Assembly (NCBI GenBank): GCA_032622095.1
Contig: CP136066.1
Coordinates: 192,874,816 to 192,938,815, forward strand
Source: Siphonodentalium dalli
Taxonomy: Eukaryota > Mollusca > Scaphopoda > Gadilida > Siphonodentaliidae
Length of the DNA stretch: 64,000 nucleotides
Reading direction: 5' to 3'
How positions within the stretch are numbered: the stretch's first letter is position 1; every line of letters begins with the position of its first letter. Below the pieces are notes generated by a model. The model was not told where the DNA came from, searched no databases, and worked only from the letters and a program-made list of their open reading frames with translations. Positions 1 through 10,403 of the stretch are shown piece after piece. Position numbers and translations under genes: made by a program.

Positions 1-1403
1 CCTCAATTATGCATTTTATCTTCTGCAAATTAGGGGATATATAGAGAGAACACAACGCGCATCTTAATTGAGAATCTTTTATCGAATGAGTTGCGGATGG
101 CACAAGGATATATTTCGCGAGAGTTGGATAAAAGATTCGAGATTATTATGCAAGTTGTGTTCTGTATTTATTCTACACCGTTCAGTCAGATAAGTTCAAT
201 CCACGAATGTCACCTCCATTGTTACTATAGCTACCTTTATTGTGATTTAAGTCTGACAAATAACGAGTAACTATGGGGGGATCACCGGAAGAGGATGATC
301 GACGTTATGTACGTCATCTTTCTTGGCATCAACGTCAACAAGAATAGTTCCGGCTTGTATTCCACTAGAATTATACACTAATATGTATTCAATGGCTGGG
401 ATTCCGTTGAATACATGTGCCTCACGTCAATGGGTGTGGAATAAAGAAACTTAACAGAAGGGGAAAAAAGTAACTAAAAACAATGTTAATATGAGACTAT
501 AGATACTTCCCACAAGATAAAGCCTAAGCAGAATGAGGTCCCCAGAGGGTGAATATAGTGATACTAGTCCACTGTGCAGGGTAGCATCACTAAATTCACC
601 CTCTGTGGGCCTCATTCTGAAAATGTCAGACACACTATTTCCCGACTAGGTTGTGCTATGTGAATGGGCTTGGAGAGAGAGATTCCCAATGTGATTTTTG
701 GTGAAATTTTATTCTGCATTCCTTCTGTAAAATCTAATTTTGAGGGATCGGAGGAGGTTGGGCCACCATGAATGGGATATTTCGTTGCTCCAATGATCAT
801 TTAACATGAATAGTACAAATTAAAGTCACAATTCTCAATCGGTCCTAAACAGCAGAACCCGATCTTAAAACGATATTAGTGAAAAAACGTCAAATTTTCA
901 AGTTCCGGCTGCCACTTTGGCGGCCATCTTGGACGGGTAGTTCCAATTTTGCCCTAAATATGTGTCACTATATCTTAGCTTAACAAAATTGTTATGCATG
1001 TGTATACATATGACAAAATTTTCTCACTATAATTTGCATCCAAATGACTTAGTGACCCGTCTGAATAACGGCGGCCATGTTGGACGCCATCTTGTACGAT
1101 GACCAGAAATAAAGCTCAACATGTCGGTTTCTCGGACCAGAATTGAAGCACACATACATATTGTCCGGGCTGTCGTGATACGACCTATATATAATTATGT
1201 CGCTAATTAAATTATACACTCTTAATACATTTTTCGGCTTTTGCCGTGCTAGTACGGACTTGGATTACATCTTTTAGTGTGCCCGATATTTTCGCTCATG
1301 CGCAGAACAAGAAACAATGGACGACGGAAAATGATTTCCGATACCGGGAAAGTAGTTTGCTGATTTTTGGATTATATACTACGACTTATCCGTATTTAAA
1401 ACT
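1..1403. other. 5' flank of the ZNF318-like gene with repeat fragments
   Basis: No gene is recognised here. Bases 1-45 are the reverse complement of a repeat tail also seen near 42,868-42,905. Bases 55-190 form a loose foldback (an ATCTTTTATC-type arm returns inverted). Bases 462-617 hold a copy of the AGAATGAGGTCCCCAGAGGG foldback family. Bases 900-1110 contain two copies of a GGCGGCCAT motif also found inside the large palindrome in intron 4. The promoter of the downstream gene should lie in the last few hundred bases. The only motif noted is CATGCGCAG near 1299, which resembles an NRF-1 half-site. No TATA box is convincing and the transcription start is not visible. Confidence 0.5.
527..617. 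repeat. Foldback family A copy (AGAATGAGGTCCCCAGAGGG type)
   Basis: An arm beginning AGCAGAATGAGGTCCCCAGA is followed after a short loop (CCACTGTGCAGGG) by its reverse complement ending in CTCATTCTG. The same roughly 90-130 bp foldback, often followed by a segment reading GACAGACACACTATTTCAAG, recurs at least a dozen times in this window. It has no coding capacity. The short ORFs that run through it (for example MRSPEGEF) are shadows of the repeat. Confidence 0.85.
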
Positions 1404-1709
1404 ATGAATAGACCGAGAGGAAGAGATCGTAATTCAGGGTGGCCATCTGGCTGGCCTCGCATGAGTCCATCGGGTTCCGAAATGCCCATGCAAGTACAAC
1501 AAAACATTCCAATGCCATTGCCAATGCAAAATTGGGGGCAAGTCCGACAACCCACTGTGTTACCCAGGCACCCTATGAATTTTGGTGGATTTGGAAATAT
1601 CCCCAGACCTAGGATGCCATTGATGCCACCCCAGGTTATTCAAACACTTCCAATCATTCATCAAGTAGATATGTTTGCAGAAGAGGAAAAAGCTAAAAAT
1701 GCAATGCGG
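1404..1709 (+). CDS. ZNF318: ZNF318-like gene, exon 1 (start codon, Met/Pro-rich N-terminus)
   Basis: This is the first coding exon, residues 1-102. It begins MNRPRGRDRN and continues with a Met-, Pro- and Gln-rich stretch (for example PMPLPMQNWG), ending EEEKAKNAMR. The exon stops at a strong donor (CGG then GTGAGT) in phase 0, so it joins exon 2 (NKPPSNEG) with no change of frame. The ATG at 1404 is the only sensible start and is preceded by AAAACT. Later exons show that the protein belongs to the ZNF318 family. In vertebrates the N-terminus is also disordered, so this exon alone would not identify it. The open frame beyond 1709 is intron read-through. Confidence 0.8.
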
Positions 1710-1785
1710 GTGAGTAATCGTGATTATATATTTACACCTAATATCGCTTCCGATTTCCCCATAGCGTTACGGTGGACACGCCCCC

Positions 1786-3769
1786 TGAGTCAATGTGTTC
1801 ATAAACCTATAAACGTGACGTCACCAGGTCGGGCACAGGTGCCATTCGATCTCCGGAGACCGATCGATCTAGGAAGACCGATTGGTCTCCCCAAATTACT
1901 ATGTGATTGAAGGAAGTCATTGACGCGCACCGAAGCAACGGCGAAATCTGGTAACATCGAAAAGTGTTTATCAAAATATAATTTTAGAGATGTCTATCTG
2001 AGGGGATCATATACATAGCGGCACTTTTGTTGAATTTGAGTGCAGCTTCATAGAATACAAGAGAAGTCGGCCCCATACGAAGACGGCCCCATGCGAAGTC
2101 GGCCCCAGAGAAGTCGGCCCCATATATAACAGAACCATTGTTTATAATCATTATTTATTTTATGATATGAAACTGACAATAATAATGACAAAATAATAAC
2201 AAATTCAAACAACGTCGTCGGTATCACCGCCGATGTCGTTGGTGATGGGTGCTGAAATCTTTCGAAATCAACAGTCATTTTGTTGAATGTCACTGAAGGT
2301 GAAAGCTCTTTGACTTTATCATGTTCAAAGGTGGTGAGGTAGTCCTTTGTTCTGCGTCGGGACATACATGTAAGTGCATACAGGAGAGGTATCTGCTTTT
2401 AAAACAGTCATCATCGTTGCCAAGAGATTTGCAGTCAACAGGCATTGTGCCGAATTGAGGAATGTATGAAAATCGGCTTTATTGGAATTTAGGGGATTAG
2501 ACCCGGGAAGGTTTGGAAGGGGCGGCACTCCTCCACTACAACCAACTTGGGAAATTTTGATGGGGCCGACTTCGCGTGGGGCCGACTTCTCCAGATACCG
2601 ATTCATATTATTATTTCCTGGTGGGCTCAAGTGAATATCATCCAAGCTGAAACTGTGTTGCAATCGGTGATTGGTTGGAATTAAAAAGTATGTTCTATTA
2701 AATTCAGGGGTAAGATTTGTTGCAGCAGAAATAACAGCGGTCAACTACGGAAACACATAGAGGTAAAAACACTAATGTATTTCGCTTGACGACCGGACTG
2801 AAACTATATTTTCCCCATATTCCGAGTTTCATAACCAACCTGTCTCCCGTAGGCCTGTACAATTTTGTACCGTTATACTGCGTTCCAAATGGTGCATTGA
2901 AGTGCACCACATATTTTAACCAATCAAATCGTTTCTTTCTTATATACCCCAATTGACATATCGAATACACCACAAGAGTTGACGGAAACAATATTATTTG
3001 ATCAAGTAAAGACTCATTTTTCATAGTTTTATCGACACGGTTTACCATTTTTATTAAGTACGACGTCTGAAATGAGGATTAAACTGTAAAATAGTGGTCC
3101 AACATTTTCAGGTTTGCATTTTAATTTGCTAACATACTCGTAGATGTTTTTGAGTACTCTTGGGCTCCAAATAAAAGTGCAGGCCCCAATAATAGTGCAG
3201 AGGGGAAATTCCATTGAAAGTTAATAAAAGTGCAGACCCAAATAATAGTGCAGGGGGAACTCTGAGCAAAACATCAACTGTCATACAAATTATTTTTATA
3301 GTTCATGTAGGTCAAGTATAGGAATCAACATAGATTACATAGTATGTGTCATGTGGTGTTTTATTCAATATTTAAATGTTCACATACATGTGTGTCATAT
3401 ATTTGAATATGTACATGCATAAAGTTATAAGCTCATCATTTTGGTATCGGAGTCATATAGAAATCTTGAGTTTGTGCTGATTTCTACTTTCATACCCTCA
3501 AAATTAATAAACGTGCAGACCCAAATAAGCACTGTGCAGGGGGGAAATTTCCCAAGAAAATAATAAACGTGCATGCATGTTTATTTGGAGCCCAAGAGTA
3601 GCCATTTGTCGAGGTACAACATGTCTTCTCGCGACTATCCATTATTACTAGTACTTAATTTTGGGGAGACCGATCGGTCTTCCTAGATCGTAAGGTCTCT
3701 GGAGATCGATTGGTACCTGTGCCCGACCTGGTCACTTTCAATGTCGTTCATAGGTTTATGAACACATTG
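1786..3769. mobile_element. 2-kb element with ~115-bp terminal inverted repeats (intron 1)
   Basis: Bases about 1786-1901 (GTGTTCATAAACCTATAAAC ... GATCTAGGAAGACCGATTGG) return as the reverse complement at about 3659-3769 (GGGAGACCGATCGGTCTTCC ... ATAGGTTTATGAACACATTG). The arms have a modest number of mismatches. No transposase reading frame is visible between them, so this looks like a non-autonomous DNA transposon. Inside are several copies of a CGGCCCCATACGAAG-like motif (2070-2130 and 2555-2600), which reappears at 60,833-60,890, and the smaller element at 3154-3601. Confidence 0.7.
3154..3601. mobile_element. Nested element with TACTCTTGGGCTCC terminal inverted repeats
   Basis: The left end TACTCTTGGGCTCCAAATAA and the right end TTATTTGGAGCCCAAGAGTA are inverted copies. 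Each carries a TA at its outer edge, as expected for Tc1/mariner-type TA duplication. The interior repeats the motif AATAATAGTGCAG and related AATAAACGTGCA three to four times. There is no coding potential. It lies inside the 1786-3769 element, so it inserted later or is part of the same repeat unit. Confidence 0.6.
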
Positions 3770-4690
3770 ATCCCGGAGATTGTCGGACATGAACGACTGC
3801 TTGAGTATTCATTACGTCAGGATTTGGCAAGAAACTTGTTTTGGTCTATAATCAGTGTTGTTACCCTTCACCTCATCTCATCTCATCTCATCACATATCA
3901 ATCAGGTCACACAACCCACATTTCGACAATTGTTGCCATGAGAAGTACAATGTGCGGAAATCTCTCACCTCACAGCTATGTTATAACACAAAGTCGACAC
4001 TCTGTTTATAACCCCACAACTTTCAAAACATCGCGAACAATGGTGTTTGCTCATTTGCATAATTATCGTTTTTAATTAGCCATTGAAATTACGTTTTGCA
4101 TATATAGTGTTGCGGCCGGAGTAAATTCGTTTTATGGTGTAAGGTTCTTATTGGTTCTTCTTACGTGAGCACCGTGGCCCACATAGTTGCACAATAGCAT
4201 TATACTTCATCTAATACGGAAATACCGCAGACAAATGCACAACCGAGCGACCATAGAATATGTTTCGTGTTACTAAGCGTTGATGTTCAAATGGCCGCGT
4301 ACTCAGTAGAGTTTGGTCATTTTCCTTGCCGCTACAAATAATCCCCAGACCTCACAAATATATCATTATGGTAGAACGGCGTGTTGTCAATTTCTTATCC
4401 AGAGCCGAAACTTAATTGTTAGTTTCAGATATTATCATTCTTGAAATCAACACGTCTACATTCATTACAAGCTAAACAAGCCATTTCGTCACATATGTAT
4501 ACTTTACTGTGAAATTGCGTTTTTCCGCTCTCCGTCAACGGATTCTCACAATGTTAGGTTTTCTAAAAAGCAAGGATTTGAATTGTCCGAACTGAACTCC
4601 ATGCGTTCATTTAAAGTTGAGTAAATAGTGGGAAAGACAGACAAGCCTAGTTCATAATGAATTTAAGTACCGGTATATAAATATAAATAA
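3770..4690. other. Intron 1, no recognised feature
   Basis: Ordinary AT-rich intron sequence. A short run of CTCATCTCATCTCATC lies near 3873. No conserved coding pattern, RNA gene or clear repeat boundary is seen. Confidence 0.4.
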
Positions 4691-4691
4691 T

Positions 4692-4920
4692 AAACGGCGG
4701 ATTCAACGTGGTCATGGGTTTTGACCGCGATAAAAATTCAGCAAACTCTGCATGAACCCCTTTGGGGTTCATGCAGTTTGCTGACTTTTTCTCGCGGTCA
4801 AAATCCCATCACCACATTGAAACCGCCGTTCATTTCTTATATGAATCATGTACGTGTATAGTCCGTAAACCTGACTTTTATTATCAGAGCATAGCTCTAT
4901 AAAAGTCAGGCCGTTATCAC
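4692..4920. repeat. Two adjacent foldbacks (intron 1)
   Basis: The first, at about 4692-4832, has arms reading AAACGGCGGATTCAACGTGG and the inverted CCACATTGAAACCGCCGTT, with a near-perfect inner stem around CATGAACCCC/GGGGTTCATG. The second, at about 4876-4912, has ACCTGACTTTTAT and the inverted ATAAAAGTCAGG around a short loop. Both could form long hairpins. Neither has coding potential. Confidence 0.75.
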
Positions 4921-4935
4921 ATAAAAATATGCATT

Positions 4936-5403
4936 CCACGACCAATCATTGGTATGGACATTTACTCGACTTTTCACAAGCGATAACACACACTAAAAAA
5001 TATTATTTAACAACCAAAACTGCCACATACTTGTAAATCAGAGCTTCTAGTACATTTCTAGTGTTGTATCAATGCATGTTTCAGATGTTAGTCGTGTCAT
5101 TCTTCGCATAAATCTAGAGCATATCTCGACCGCCTCGAATTTGAAGCCATTTTGTTTTTGCAAAAAGCCGTGAAAATAGTGAAACAGGTATCGGAGACGG
5201 AACGAACACAATTGGATTCCGGCTATAACATGTTCTCGCGTTCTTGTTGTTTTTTTTTCTCGATTCAAATAGATTTAAAAGCACATATAACAACAATATG
5301 GATACCACGATGAGTGAGTTTGGAGACAACAATATATATAAGTTCATTCCGCTTTTCCGTTCCGTCAATTTACTACAGTTCAAGTTTTAAATGTTGACAA
5401 ATT
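4936..5403. other. Intron 1, no recognised feature
   Basis: Bases 5047-5383 carry overlapping minus-strand open frames, but none has a recognisable domain or splice context. I treat them as chance frames. Confidence 0.4.
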
Positions 5404-6053
5404 AGGTGACATTCCACAGTTTCTGCAGGGATCGGTGCAAAAATAAGGGGGGCATCAATTCAATAAAAAATAACTGAAATGTGATCCCACAACACATATA
5501 CAATGTATATATACCTGGGTTGAGCACATACTAGGCTTAAAGATTTTGGTACAGAATTGTCATTTTAATGGGGGTAGCAAGAGTTATGCCCCTTGATTGT
5601 GTGCCTGAAAAATGAAATTTTGATGCAAAAATGGCCAAAATAAGCGTATTTCAGGCCCGTGGGACGCAAAAACCAGAAAATCTATGGTATAGCCACCTAT
5701 GTTGTCGGGAAGAACACTGTTTCCTCACAATAATATAAAAAAAATTCAAACTTCTCACCACTGTAATTTAAAAAAAAATATTTTTCATGCAGATGACAAA
5801 TTTTAGGTGCTAAAAAGTCATGCTGGTGTCTGGAGCCACTGTTTCGCAGAAATCACTACTACTTCATACTGGTGGGGTCAAGGTCACCAGATACAATATT
5901 TTTCAAAACTCAAAGACATCCTCTAAAAATCCACAAATTCATAACTAACCTTCTCTCAATAAACATACCACGCCCATGGTGACAGAAAGCACTGGTATTC
6001 TATTCTAAGAAATTTACCCCTACTGATCATTCGAAACTGTGGAGTGTCACCTT
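5404..6053. repeat. 650-bp repeat, copy 1 (GGTGACATTCC ... GTGTCACC ends)
   Basis: The element opens GGTGACATTCCACAGTTTC and closes GAAACTGTGGAGTGTCACC, so it has a terminal inverted repeat of about 19 bp. TTA stands directly outside both ends, a possible 3-bp target duplication. The second copy at 6903-7555 differs at only about a dozen positions by eye. The interior has no coding pattern. Confidence 0.85.
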
Positions 6054-6902
6054 AAGGGAAATGCAATCTTATTAATCTTTAATAGGGACCACACCTCCAT
6101 ATTCTCTGCATTATACCGCTTAAAATGATATATTACACCCCATGCGTTATTGCAATCACAGGCAGCAAGATTGGGTGGGGATTTACATGCACCCCCATGA
6201 TTTCACCCCTTTTGGGTCTTTCAGAACCCAATGACGTTATGCTCGACGTATTGACAAAATGGATATATTCAACCATCATATATGGCTTGAAAAAGGTCTG
6301 AAATGCTAAAATGTTGTATAAAATATATTATGAGATGCATATTTTCCTCAGATATCAAAATAAAACATAATATTTCATACAACAACTATCTTTAATACTC
6401 TCCCAAAACTATGGGTTAAAAAATTCCAAGTCTTATTTAGCATTAAGGGAAAGCTTTACAAGGTTATGACATCACATGAACAATATGTTGTCAAGTGAAA
6501 TATGACCAAGGAAACCTGAATTATTATATTTCACACTTGTGAATAAGAAAGACTGAATATCTAATCTTGTTGTATACTGTGTAATGTCACAATATCAGCC
6601 TTTTCAGCTAAGATTCAAGAAGCATATGTCATGAAGAAGTACCCATCATCTGAAAAAATCACCAATAACCATATACATGAACCACCACCCCCCCCCCCCC
6701 CCCCCCCCCCCCCCACTGCTCAAAGACTCCATATCCCCACCAATTTATATGACTAAAGACAACCTGTATTGGAATATCCATACAAGAATGGTGTATCTAC
6801 CATAAAATGTTCCTTCTAACTGAACAGATTTGCTAAAAAATGATTTTCAGTAACAATATTTGTCAAGTTGACAGATGAAAATGGTGCCATTTGCTGGTCT
6901 TG
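6054..6902. other. 850-bp spacer between the two 650-bp repeats, with a poly-C tract
   Basis: This is non-coding sequence bracketed by near-identical direct repeats. It contains an uninterrupted C tract of roughly 25 bases near 6688-6714. No open frame of note and no primer-binding-site-like sequence was seen next to either repeat. Confidence 0.5.
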
Positions 6903-7555
6903 AAGGTGACACTCCACAGTTTCTGCAGGGATCGGTGCAAAATTAAGGGGGGCATCAATTCAATAAAAAATAACTGAAATGTGATCCCACAACACATATA
7001 CAATGTATATATACCTGGGTTGAGCACATACTAGGCTTAAAGATTTTGGTACAGAATTGTCATTTTAATGGGGGTAGCAAGAGTTATACCCCTTGATTGT
7101 GTGCCTGAAAAATGAAATTTTGATGCAAAAATGGCCAAAATAAGCGTATTTCAGGCCCGTGGGACACAAAAACCAGAAAATCTATGGTATAGCCGCCTAT
7201 GTTGTCGTGAAGAACACTGTTTCCTCACAATAATATCAAAAAATTTCAAACTTCTCACCACTGTAATTTAAAAAAATATATTTTTCATGCAGATGACAAA
7301 TTTTAGGTGCTATAAAGTCACGCTGGTGTCTGGAGCCACTGTTTCGCAGAAATCACTACTACTTCATACTGGTGGGGTCAAGGTCACAAGATACAATATT
7401 TTTCAAAACTCAAAGACATCCTCTAAAAATCCACAAATTCATAACTAACCTTCTCTCAATAAACATACCACGCCCATGGTGACAGAAAGCACTGGTACTC
7501 TATTCTAAGAAATTTACCCCTACTGATCATTCGAAACTGTGGAGTGTCACCTTAA
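6903..7555. repeat. 650-bp repeat, copy 2
   Basis: Direct-orientation near-duplicate of 5404-6053. It has the same terminal inverted repeat GGTGACACTCCACAGTTTC ... GAAACTGTGGAGTGTCACC and is followed by TTA, but it is preceded by GAA rather than TTA. The high identity points to a recent event. The two copies plus spacer could be a composite element or a local segmental duplication. Confidence 0.85.
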
Positions 7556-8505
7556 CAGTCTCGGATTTCTCTCAAAGTTCGGATTATATTTCGAGAGGCA
7601 GGTATTGTGCACAATGACTTCGTAATCTGTCACTATCGCTTGACATTATTACTGAATGGTATCAGACAAAACCATCTAGTTACATGTGATTTTGGCGATT
7701 GAAATGAGCGGCTATTTTTCCCAATCTAGCGCTTCGGCAAGCCGTCTACCACGTATTTTTCAAACAGCTACAAATGTTACACATTTTGATTTTTTTTTCG
7801 TCGGGTAACTTGTTGATACTGACTCAGAATAGATTAGTCTTCAACAAAATTGATATGCAATGTTTGTGTTTGCCTGTTATAAGTGGGAAAAAAATTCATA
7901 ATAATATAAAAGCCTACGGAGTTAGTGAATAGAGGTACGGCTTCCCAACTATTCGAGAGCGTCTAGCTCTGTTTGAATAGTTGGGTCCACCAACTAGTAC
8001 GTGTAGTGATGTACTGTACCATAAATGATAATCGCCGTTGCCAGTAGGTGAGACAATGGTGGTTTTTAAAACATCGTGATGCGTCCTAAATGATGGGTTG
8101 AGGAAATTGGATGTCGCATTTTCGCGGCACCTGGCAAAGTCAGGTGTGGGTTGACAAAACACATTAAAATGAGAGATCGAATTGGCTTACTGAGCTCGAT
8201 TTCGCTAGTAAGCCAATTTTGCATCTTTGCCCGACCTGTCCAATCCTTGACCCTTCTCATGAGGAATGAAGCGAACCACAGAAGTTGGAATCTGACATTT
8301 ATGCCACTTTTAGTTTACTAAAGTTTTAGAGATCCCCTGGATAATCTCTAAAAGTCAGTGATTCCAACTTCTGGAGACAGTTTATTCCAATTTGGCATCT
8401 TTGGAAAGAGGAGATCTTCGTGTATAGCATAATCAAAAAACGCTTGGGGGGAAAATGTTCTACAGCGCCCTGAATAGGGGTGGGGTCTGACGTAAATTAT
8501 GAAGG
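7556..8505. repeat. Intron 1 region with three small hairpins
   Basis: Three foldbacks are visible. One is at about 7945-7985 (CCAACTATTC and GAATAGTTGG). One is at about 8172-8217 (AATTGGCTTACT and AGTAAGCCAATT). One is at about 8278-8386 (CAGAAGTTGGAATC and GATTCCAACTTCTG). The rest is unremarkable intron sequence with no coding signal. Confidence 0.6.
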
Positions 8506-8975
8506 TAAGGCATAAAAAAAAAATAACTTTGTTTCCGGTAACCCTCCCCCCTCAACTAACTAGAAAAAGTCTATATCAGTTTTATAGAGGTATTGACTTA
8601 GTATTTTTGTGTCCAATGTGTGGAAGGTAGTGGTGTGGTGAAAGCTTCCCTAAGACAAAAGATTCAAGACAGCCACTCCTATATGCGAGATTTGTACAAA
8701 GAGCAGTCTGACTCCTGTTATTGCCAGGCCATATGATAAATAAAAACTTAAATAAAAGAATATAAAATAAAGTGCCTTGCAAGTTCATTACAATATTATA
8801 TCTAGATAGACTATATATACATTATTACATAGTATATCTGTATCTACAATACATTAAGGGCTGTTATTACCTTGTGCATTATGGGAATTTAAAAAAAAAG
8901 AGGTTTACCCCCTCCCTACCCTAATTTTTTGCCCTCCGTTACCGGAAACGAAGGTACTATTTTATTTGGGCTAAG
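8506..8975. mobile_element. Foldback family D copy (TTTCCGGTAACC ends)
   Basis: The left end carries an A-rich tract followed by TTTGTTTCCGGTAACCCTCC. The right end has CCGTTACCGGAAACGAAGG followed by a T-rich tract and GGGCTAA. The two ends are inverted relative to each other. Related elements sit at about 18,210-19,415 and 36,553-36,867. No transposase is encoded. Confidence 0.65.
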
Positions 8976-9920
8976 TATATGATATGTTGTGTCATAGGAA
9001 TTACGCAGTTATGTATACCAGTATATGTGATATTATAGCATGGAGCGAATATAGTGACACGGACAGAGTATAATACAATCGCGGCCATGAAATGCCACGA
9101 CGAAATTGGCAGGGGGAGCAGTGAAGGATCCAGGGATTTTTTGGGGACACATGTTTCGGCCAATGATATGCCGAAGGCCTGAGCGGAGGCAGGTTCGGGA
9201 GGGGCCGTCCCCCTCCTGTCAGATGTGGGGGGGGGGTATAAGAGATTCTCCCCAAAAAATTTGTGAAAATCCAATGCATTGAGAGCGAATCTCAACAGTA
9301 ACTTTGGAAATTTTTATATATGCAATGGATTTGAAATGCTTATTGTCAGATATTTATTGGTTCAATGGATTATGCTTATGATGCTTGAAATGAGACTTAC
9401 CGTTATCACTCTAATTCATATAATAGGCTATTTTCTCAAATTCAAGTGAGAAACCATACATAATATAGAGCAGAAACAATGTCTATTAAATTAGTAATTT
9501 ACTAACGGGTAGTATTAATACTAATCTCTATATTAATTATTTATTTGGTATTATGAGATCCCACCTGATAACTACATGTAGGTTGATTTTATCAAATTGT
9601 CATTGTTCCTGTACTGTATTGTGTATTTGCACTTGATTTTGATTGATATACTGAAGGCTGAATGATAATTGATAACAAATACATGTACATTGTATGAACT
9701 CAAAATATTTGAAGTTTTCAGAGATGAAAGCTAAACATACTTTATAGTATAATTCCATATGTTAAACTTAAATCTTTTTGTAAACTTAAATGTCTTATGT
9801 CAATATATATAAATGTTTTATGTATCTTGTTATGATATTAATTTTGACCTGAATAACAAATAGTTAATCATCCCTGTCGGACCATTAATAAACTATAACG
9901 CCCTCAAAAATCATGTTATT
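8976..9920. other. Intron 1, no recognised feature
   Basis: Very AT-rich intron sequence apart from a short GC-richer patch at 9090-9250. The two overlapping minus-strand frames in that patch show no recognisable domain. Nothing else is supported. Confidence 0.4.
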
Positions 9921-9921
9921 G

Positions 9922-10055
9922 GTACAGTAATGCTCTCGGGGAGAGCTTTCTGATGAATGGCAACAAGCCATATTTCCGACTAAATCCTGAAAAGTTACCC
10001 ATAATTCTGCTGTGGTTAAAGAGTCGATTACTTGGAGCATTACTGTATATTAGTA
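9922..10055. mobile_element. Mariner-like MITE remnant just upstream of exon 2
   Basis: It starts CAGTAATGCTC and ends GAGCATTACTGTA, with TA at each outer edge. The right half (GGCAACAAGCCATATTTCCG) is shared with a fuller palindromic copy at 33,026-33,202 and a rearranged one at 54,885-55,146. The element ends about 18 bp before the AG of the exon 2 acceptor, so the branch point of intron 1 probably lies inside transposon sequence. Confidence 0.75.
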
Positions 10056-10072
10056 TTCTTGCATATTTGCAG

Positions 10073-10325
10073 AACAAACCACCATCAAATGAAGGGTTAA
10101 TGATAACTGTGGGCAATGACTATTATCATAAGGATCAGCCCATAGAGCAGAGACTGGGTCCACCTGTCGAGTTAACCTGTCCTCCCACTCCGCCAGATCT
10201 AGACAAGATATCTGAGACGAGTGATTTGGGGTCACCGACTTACCACAGGGATCGACGAAGTCGTAGTCGAAGCAAAGGAAGAGATAGAAGTAGAAGTCGG
10301 GGAAGAGACAGAAGTCAAAGCCGAG
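10073..10325 (+). CDS. ZNF318: ZNF318-like gene, exon 2 (start of RS domain)
   Basis: The acceptor is TATTTGCAG. The exon opens NKPPSNEGLM in phase 0 and ends in phase 1 at a GTAAAC donor after AGC CGA G. It covers residues 103-187. The first half is acidic and Pro-rich (for example PPTPPDLDKI). The second half starts the arginine/serine domain (RDRRSRSRSKGRDRSRSRGR). RS domains of this type bind splicing factors or RNA. In vertebrate ZNF318 the RS-rich part likewise precedes the coiled coil and zinc fingers. The open frame upstream of 10073 is the MITE, not protein. Confidence 0.85.
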
Positions 10326-10403
10326 GTAAACGCTCTGCATCAATCCTTCCCAGGAGCAGGGACTAGTCCAACAAATTAGACTATAAAGATTAAGATATAT
10401 TAA

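Noticed and set aside
3710-4075. 121-codon frame on the plus strand in intron 1
   Set aside because: It begins inside the right inverted repeat of the 2-kb element and includes a simple CTCAT repeat. No domain.
5404-7555. An LTR retrotransposon
   Set aside because: The direct repeats do not start TG and end CA, no primer-binding site or polypurine tract was seen, and the 850-bp interior codes for nothing.
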